Assembly: GCA_913057205.1 (NCBI GenBank)
Contig: CAJXNO010000012.1
Span: 16,194-80,193, forward strand
Direction: 5' to 3'
Length of the DNA stretch: 64,000 nt
Origin: an uncultured Flavobacteriales bacterium
Lineage (GTDB): Bacteria > Bacteroidota > Bacteroidia > Flavobacteriales_G > Salibacteraceae
The position numbers and the translations under genes are program-made. Below are positions 60,831 to 64,000 of this stretch, piece by piece (the first letter of the stretch is position 1; every line of letters begins with the position of its first letter). The notes under the pieces are model-generated. The model made no database searches and had not been told where the DNA came from. It worked only from the letters and a program-made list of their open reading frames with translations.

Positions 60831-62156
60831 ATGGCTGAAGCAAAGATGTACAAGGTTTATGGCGTTCAGAATTTTCGAAAGATTCCTCAGGTTGAACGCT
60901 ACCTTAATGAAGAACAACGGTTTGCAATCGAAGTAGTGGGCACGGTCCTTCCCTTTAAAGCGAATAGTTACGTAGTAGAAGAATTGATCGATTGGACGCA
61001 GGTTCCTGACGACCCGATCTTCATCCTCACGTTCCCGCAACGAAGCATGCTGTCTGACGAGCATTTCAATCAGATGGCAGAAGCCCTGAAAGCAGGATTG
61101 AAGAAGCCAGAGATCAAAGCCGTCGCCAATGAGATCAGGATGCAATTGAACCCGCATCCCGCAGGACAGTTGGAACATAACGTCCCCATGATCGAAGACA
61201 CCAAGCTCACAGGAATCCAGCATAAGTACGACCAAACCATGCTGTTCTTCCCTCAGCACGGGCAAACCTGCCACGCCTATTGCACCTTTTGTTTCAGATG
61301 GCCACAATTCGTAGGCATGGATGAGCTGAAGTTCGCAATGCGTGAAACAGAGCTCATGGTAAAATACCTCGAAGAGCACGATGAGATCACTGATGTACTC
61401 TTCACCGGCGGCGACCCCATGATCATGAAGATCGATCGCTTAAAGATGTACCTCGAGCCTATTTTGGAATCGAAGGATCGGCACAGCGTTCAGACCATCC
61501 GTATCGGAAGCAAGGCGCTGGGCTATTGGCCCTACCGCTTCCTAACCGATAATGATGCAGAAGAGGTGTTGGATCTATTCAAACGACTCAACGATGCGGG
61601 CATGCACGTGTCTTTCATGGCACACTTCAACCATCCTACAGAACTGGAAACACCAGCAGTGAAACAAGCGATCAAGCGTATTCGAGCAACAGGTACGCAG
61701 ATCCGATCACAGAGTCCACTGATGAAGAACATCAATGCCGATGCAGACACTTGGGCCCACATGTGGAAGGAGCAGGTTCGGCTGGGGATCATACCCTACT
61801 ACATGTTCCTTGCCCGCGATACCGGAGCTCAGGACTATTTCGCTGTTCCGCTTGCCAAGGCATGGAAGATTTTTCAGAAAGCCTATCAGCAAGTGAGCGG
61901 TATCGCACGGACCGTTCGCGGACCGAGCATGAGTGCCGATCCCGGCAAGGTTCAAGTTTTAGGAACTACAGAAATCAAAGATGAAAAGGTGTTCGCGCTA
62001 AGGTTTCTGCAAGGACGTGTTGCCAATTGGGTTCACCGCCCGTTCTTCGCAAAATACGATCCGAATGCGATCTGGTTGGATGACCTAGAACCAGCCTTTG
62101 ACGATGAATTCTTCTTTGAACGGGAGTCAGAAATGCTCTCCGTTAATCCGAACTAA
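60831..62156 (+). CDS. KamA-family radical SAM protein
   Basis: The 441-aa protein belongs to the lysine 2,3-aminomutase group. The radical SAM cluster ligands are Cys147, Cys151 and Cys154 (GQTCHAYCTFCFRWPQF). LFTGGDPMIMK follows the expected cluster spacing, as do TIRIGSKALGYWPYRF and VSFMAHFNHPTELETPAVKQ. The typical KamA C-terminal region binding PLP is reduced, and the PLP-lysine motif is not clear, so aminomutase activity is uncertain. Other family members act on EF-P lysine (EpmB), and this longer, separate form may have another substrate. Confidence 0.85.
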   Translation: MAEAKMYKVYGVQNFRKIPQVERYLNEEQRFAIEVVGTVLPFKANSYVVEELIDWTQVPDDPIFILTFPQRSMLSDEHFNQMAEALKAGLKKPEIKAVANEIRMQLNPHPAGQLEHNVPMIEDTKLTGIQHKYDQTMLFFPQHGQTCHAYCTFCFRWPQFVGMDELKFAMRETELMVKYLEEHDEITDVLFTGGDPMIMKIDRLKMYLEPILESKDRHSVQTIRIGSKALGYWPYRFLTDNDAEEVLDLFKRLNDAGMHVSFMAHFNHPTELETPAVKQAIKRIRATGTQIRSQSPLMKNINADADTWAHMWKEQVRLGIIPYYMFLARDTGAQDYFAVPLAKAWKIFQKAYQQVSGIARTVRGPSMSADPGKVQVLGTTEIKDEKVFALRFLQGRVANWVHRPFFAKYDPNAIWLDDLEPAFDDEFFFERESEMLSVNPN

Positions 62157-62199
62157 GTCATTGCTTTTCATACTTGATGAACAGAAGCGCAGTTTCCAC

Positions 62200-62229
62200 T
62201 TGATGAAGCGATTTCCGCGATTAACTTTG
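62200..62229 (+). promoter_or_regulatory. Promoter of the MORN-repeat lipoprotein gene (TTG-N19-TAACTTTG)
   Basis: TTG (62200-62202) and TAACTTTG (62222-62229) have ideal spacing. The ATG at 62235 is 6 nt after the -7 box, so transcription would start at or next to the start codon. Confidence 0.65.
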
Positions 62230-62234
62230 GACGC

Positions 62235-62690
62235 ATGAAGAGGATGAGTGGGTTTACGACCGGATTACTGCTGATGCTCGCGATCGCTTTTGCGTCGTGC
62301 GAGAAGGCTCCGGAGCGTGTGGTGGATCAGAGTTGGACAGAGACCCAGCCCAAGTTGGTGAAGTACTTCCAAGAACAAGGGGAGGCACGTATAAAGATCA
62401 AGGAAGAAAAGTTCTACGAAGACGGAATGCGTGAGTACGTCGGCACCTTTGATGAAAAAGGTAAGCGCGACGGTGAATGGCGTTACTTCTTCCCAAACGG
62501 CAACCTTTGGAGCCTCGGCGAGTATAAGAACGGACTAAAGCACGGTAAGAAAGAGGTGTATTGGCCCGATGGCACGAAGCGTTACACCGGCCAGTTCAAA
62601 GACGATAAGAAATCAGGCAAGTGGACCTTCTATGATACCGATAGCTCCATCCTTCAAGAAATGGACTTTTCTGACGCACAGCGCAAATAG
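62235..62690 (+). CDS. MORN/YwqK-repeat lipoprotein
   Basis: The 151-aa product has a lipoprotein signal (MKRMSGFTTGLLLMLAIAFA, then SC). The mature part has three or four YwqK-type repeats (GTFDEKGKRDGEWRYFFPNG, GEYKNGLKHGKKEVYWPDG, GQFKDDKKSGKWTFYDTD). It should be an outer-membrane lipoprotein. The function is unknown. An alternative start is the ATG at 62244. It lies between the KamA-like gene and dnaG. Confidence 0.8.
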   Translation: MKRMSGFTTGLLLMLAIAFASCEKAPERVVDQSWTETQPKLVKYFQEQGEARIKIKEEKFYEDGMREYVGTFDEKGKRDGEWRYFFPNGNLWSLGEYKNGLKHGKKEVYWPDGTKRYTGQFKDDKKSGKWTFYDTDSSILQEMDFSDAQRK

Positions 62691-62724
62691 GATTTGCTCT
62701 ACGGTCTTGTTATTTTCGTAAGGC

Positions 62725-64000
62725 ATGATCCCTCCGCATAAAGTTGACGAGATACTTGGCGCCGCCCGCATTGAGGAGGTGATCGGAGAATTTGTGCACC
62801 TCAAGAAATCGGGGGCAAGCTTGAAAGGCTTGAGTCCATGGACGGATGAAAAGACCCCTTCCTTCATGGTTTCTCCGGCGAAAGGGATCTTCAAGGACTT
62901 CAGTTCCGGCAAGGGAGGCAACGTGGTCACCTTCTTGATGGAGCATGAGCACTTCAACTATCCAGAAGCCTTGAGATGGCTGGCAGAACGCTACCAGATT
63001 GAGATCGAAGAAGAGAAGCTGAGTCCGGAACAAGAGGAAGTGCGCAATGAGCGGGAAAGCCTCTACGTCATCAATGACTTTGCGCGCAACTGGTTTCAAG
63101 AACAGCTTTGGGAAAGTGAGGAAGGGCAAAACATCGGCTTAAGCTACTTCAAGGAACGCGGATTCAAAGAAAGCGCGATCAAGAAGTTCCAGCTTGGCTA
63201 TAACCCAGATGATTTTCAGGCCTTCACTAACGTAGCAAAGGAAAAAGGATACAAAGACGAGTACCTGCTTGCTACCGCTCTGGTAAAGGAGAAGAATGGT
63301 AGGAAATACGATGGTTATAAAGGCCGCGTGATCTTCCCCATCCAGAACCTCAGCGGGCGTGTGATCGGGTTTGGGGGACGTACCCTCAAGGCGGATAAGA
63401 GCATTCCGAAATACATCAACTCGCCGGAGAACCCGATCTACAACAAGAGCAATTCGCTCTATGGGATCTACCTCGGCAAGCAGCACATCGCCAAAGAAGA
63501 TAATTGCTACCTCGTAGAAGGATACACGGACGTAATCGCCTTTCACCAGAAAGGCATTGAAAATACCGTGGCTTCTTCTGGAACGGCCCTTACCAAAGAT
63601 CAAATCAAGCTGATCTCGCGCTATACGGAGAACATCACCTTGGTTTATGATGGAGACCCAGCAGGAATAAAAGCGAGTTTACGCGGTATCGATCTCATTC
63701 TGGAAACCGGCATGAAGGTGAAGGTAGTTCTGCTGCCCGACGGACATGACCCGGATTCGTTCAGCCAAGAGCATGACCGAATCGAGGTGAAGGAATACTT
63801 GGAGAACAAGGCCCGTGACTTCATCGTCTTCAAGGCCGACCTCTTGATGGAGGAAGCACACGGCGACCCGTTGAAGACCAACGAGGTAATCCACGCCATG
63901 GTCGACTCAATAGCGCTTATCCCTGACAGCATTTTGCGTTCGATATACATCGCTGAGTGTGCCCGCTTGATGAAGGTTTCTGAAAAAGCCTTGATATCTG
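62725..64000 (+). CDS. dnaG: DNA primase (5' part, runs off the right edge)
   Basis: The first 425 codons, from ATG 62725 (MIPPHKVDEILGAARIEEVI), are in the window. The N-terminal domain has the sequence frame of the CHC2 zinc finger (LKGLSPWTDEKTPSFMVSPA, FKDFSSGKGGNVVTFLMEHE) but every zinc ligand is replaced: C-x2-H became SPWT and C-x2-C became DFSS. The TOPRIM/RNA polymerase core is intact: KGRVIFPIQNLSGRVIGFGG, YLVEGYTDVIAFHQKG with the catalytic Glu, SSGTALTKDQ and LVYDGDPAGIKAS with the metal-binding DGD. It should make replication primers. Loss of zinc ligands appears typical of flavobacterial DnaG. Confidence 0.95.
   Translation, partial: MIPPHKVDEILGAARIEEVIGEFVHLKKSGASLKGLSPWTDEKTPSFMVSPAKGIFKDFSSGKGGNVVTFLMEHEHFNYPEALRWLAERYQIEIEEEKLSPEQEEVRNERESLYVINDFARNWFQEQLWESEEGQNIGLSYFKERGFKESAIKKFQLGYNPDDFQAFTNVAKEKGYKDEYLLATALVKEKNGRKYDGYKGRVIFPIQNLSGRVIGFGGRTLKADKSIPKYINSPENPIYNKSNSLYGIYLGKQHIAKEDNCYLVEGYTDVIAFHQKGIENTVASSGTALTKDQIKLISRYTENITLVYDGDPAGIKASLRGIDLILETGMKVKVVLLPDGHDPDSFSQEHDRIEVKEYLENKARDFIVFKADLLMEEAHGDPLKTNEVIHAMVDSIALIPDSILRSIYIAECARLMKVSEKALIS

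Overview
The window looks like a chromosomal segment of a Bacteroidota bacterium, most probably of the order Flavobacteriales. The evidence is several secreted proteins ending in type IX secretion (T9SS) sorting domains, a gliding-motility-type C-terminal domain, a three-gene succinate dehydrogenase of the Bacteroidota type, a TonB receptor with a carboxypeptidase-like N-terminal domain, recurrent TAnnTTTG promoter elements, and a DnaG primase that has lost all four zinc ligands, as I recall flavobacterial primases do. No prophage, CRISPR array, rRNA operon or insertion sequence was seen.

Layout. 1-3.2 kb: universal stress protein and a PepP/hydrolase pair. 3.3-7.8 kb: a decayed surface-polysaccharide locus in which an intact Wzm/Wzt-type ABC exporter sits among remnants of glycosyltransferases, a UDP-sugar 2-epimerase, a methyltransferase and a T9SS-sorted protein. 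7.9-11.4 kb: sdhCAB. 11.5-21 kb: a secreted PA-domain protein, a methionine aminotransferase/omega-amidase pair, a minus-strand operon (fructosamine kinase, ligase-associated exonuclease, ComF, free Met-R-sulfoxide reductase, lipoprotein) and a glutathione peroxidase. 20.9-21.5 kb: tRNA-Ala, a GIY-YIG nuclease gene and a second tRNA-Ala copy interrupted by palindromic insertions.

22.0-29.1 kb is the most unusual part. It is AT-richer than its surroundings and carries a divergent locus with a large usher-like outer-membrane barrel protein (split by a frameshift at six A's), two paralogous secreted subunit-like proteins, a PapD-like periplasmic protein, a MORN/YwqK-repeat protein and a small secreted protein. 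Together they look like a chaperone-usher-type surface-fibre system unlike the type V pili usually associated with Bacteroidota.

29.3-64 kb is mostly conserved core: two tandem Cys-patterned small lipoproteins, a Nudix protein, a panD-to-DUF2480 operon with SUF Fe-S genes, a frameshifted SPOR-like gene, a TonB receptor, a PurF-type enzyme, two large T9SS-secreted proteins, 3-hydroxyanthranilate dioxygenase, a two-component system, an ALDH8-type dehydrogenase preceded by a strongly structured, terminator-ended RNA candidate, a paaY-to-paaZ operon, tRNA-fMet beside 112-bp tandem repeats, pheT, a LysR regulator, a KamA-like radical SAM protein and the 5' part of dnaG.

All family assignments come from reading the translated sequence. 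No database search was run.
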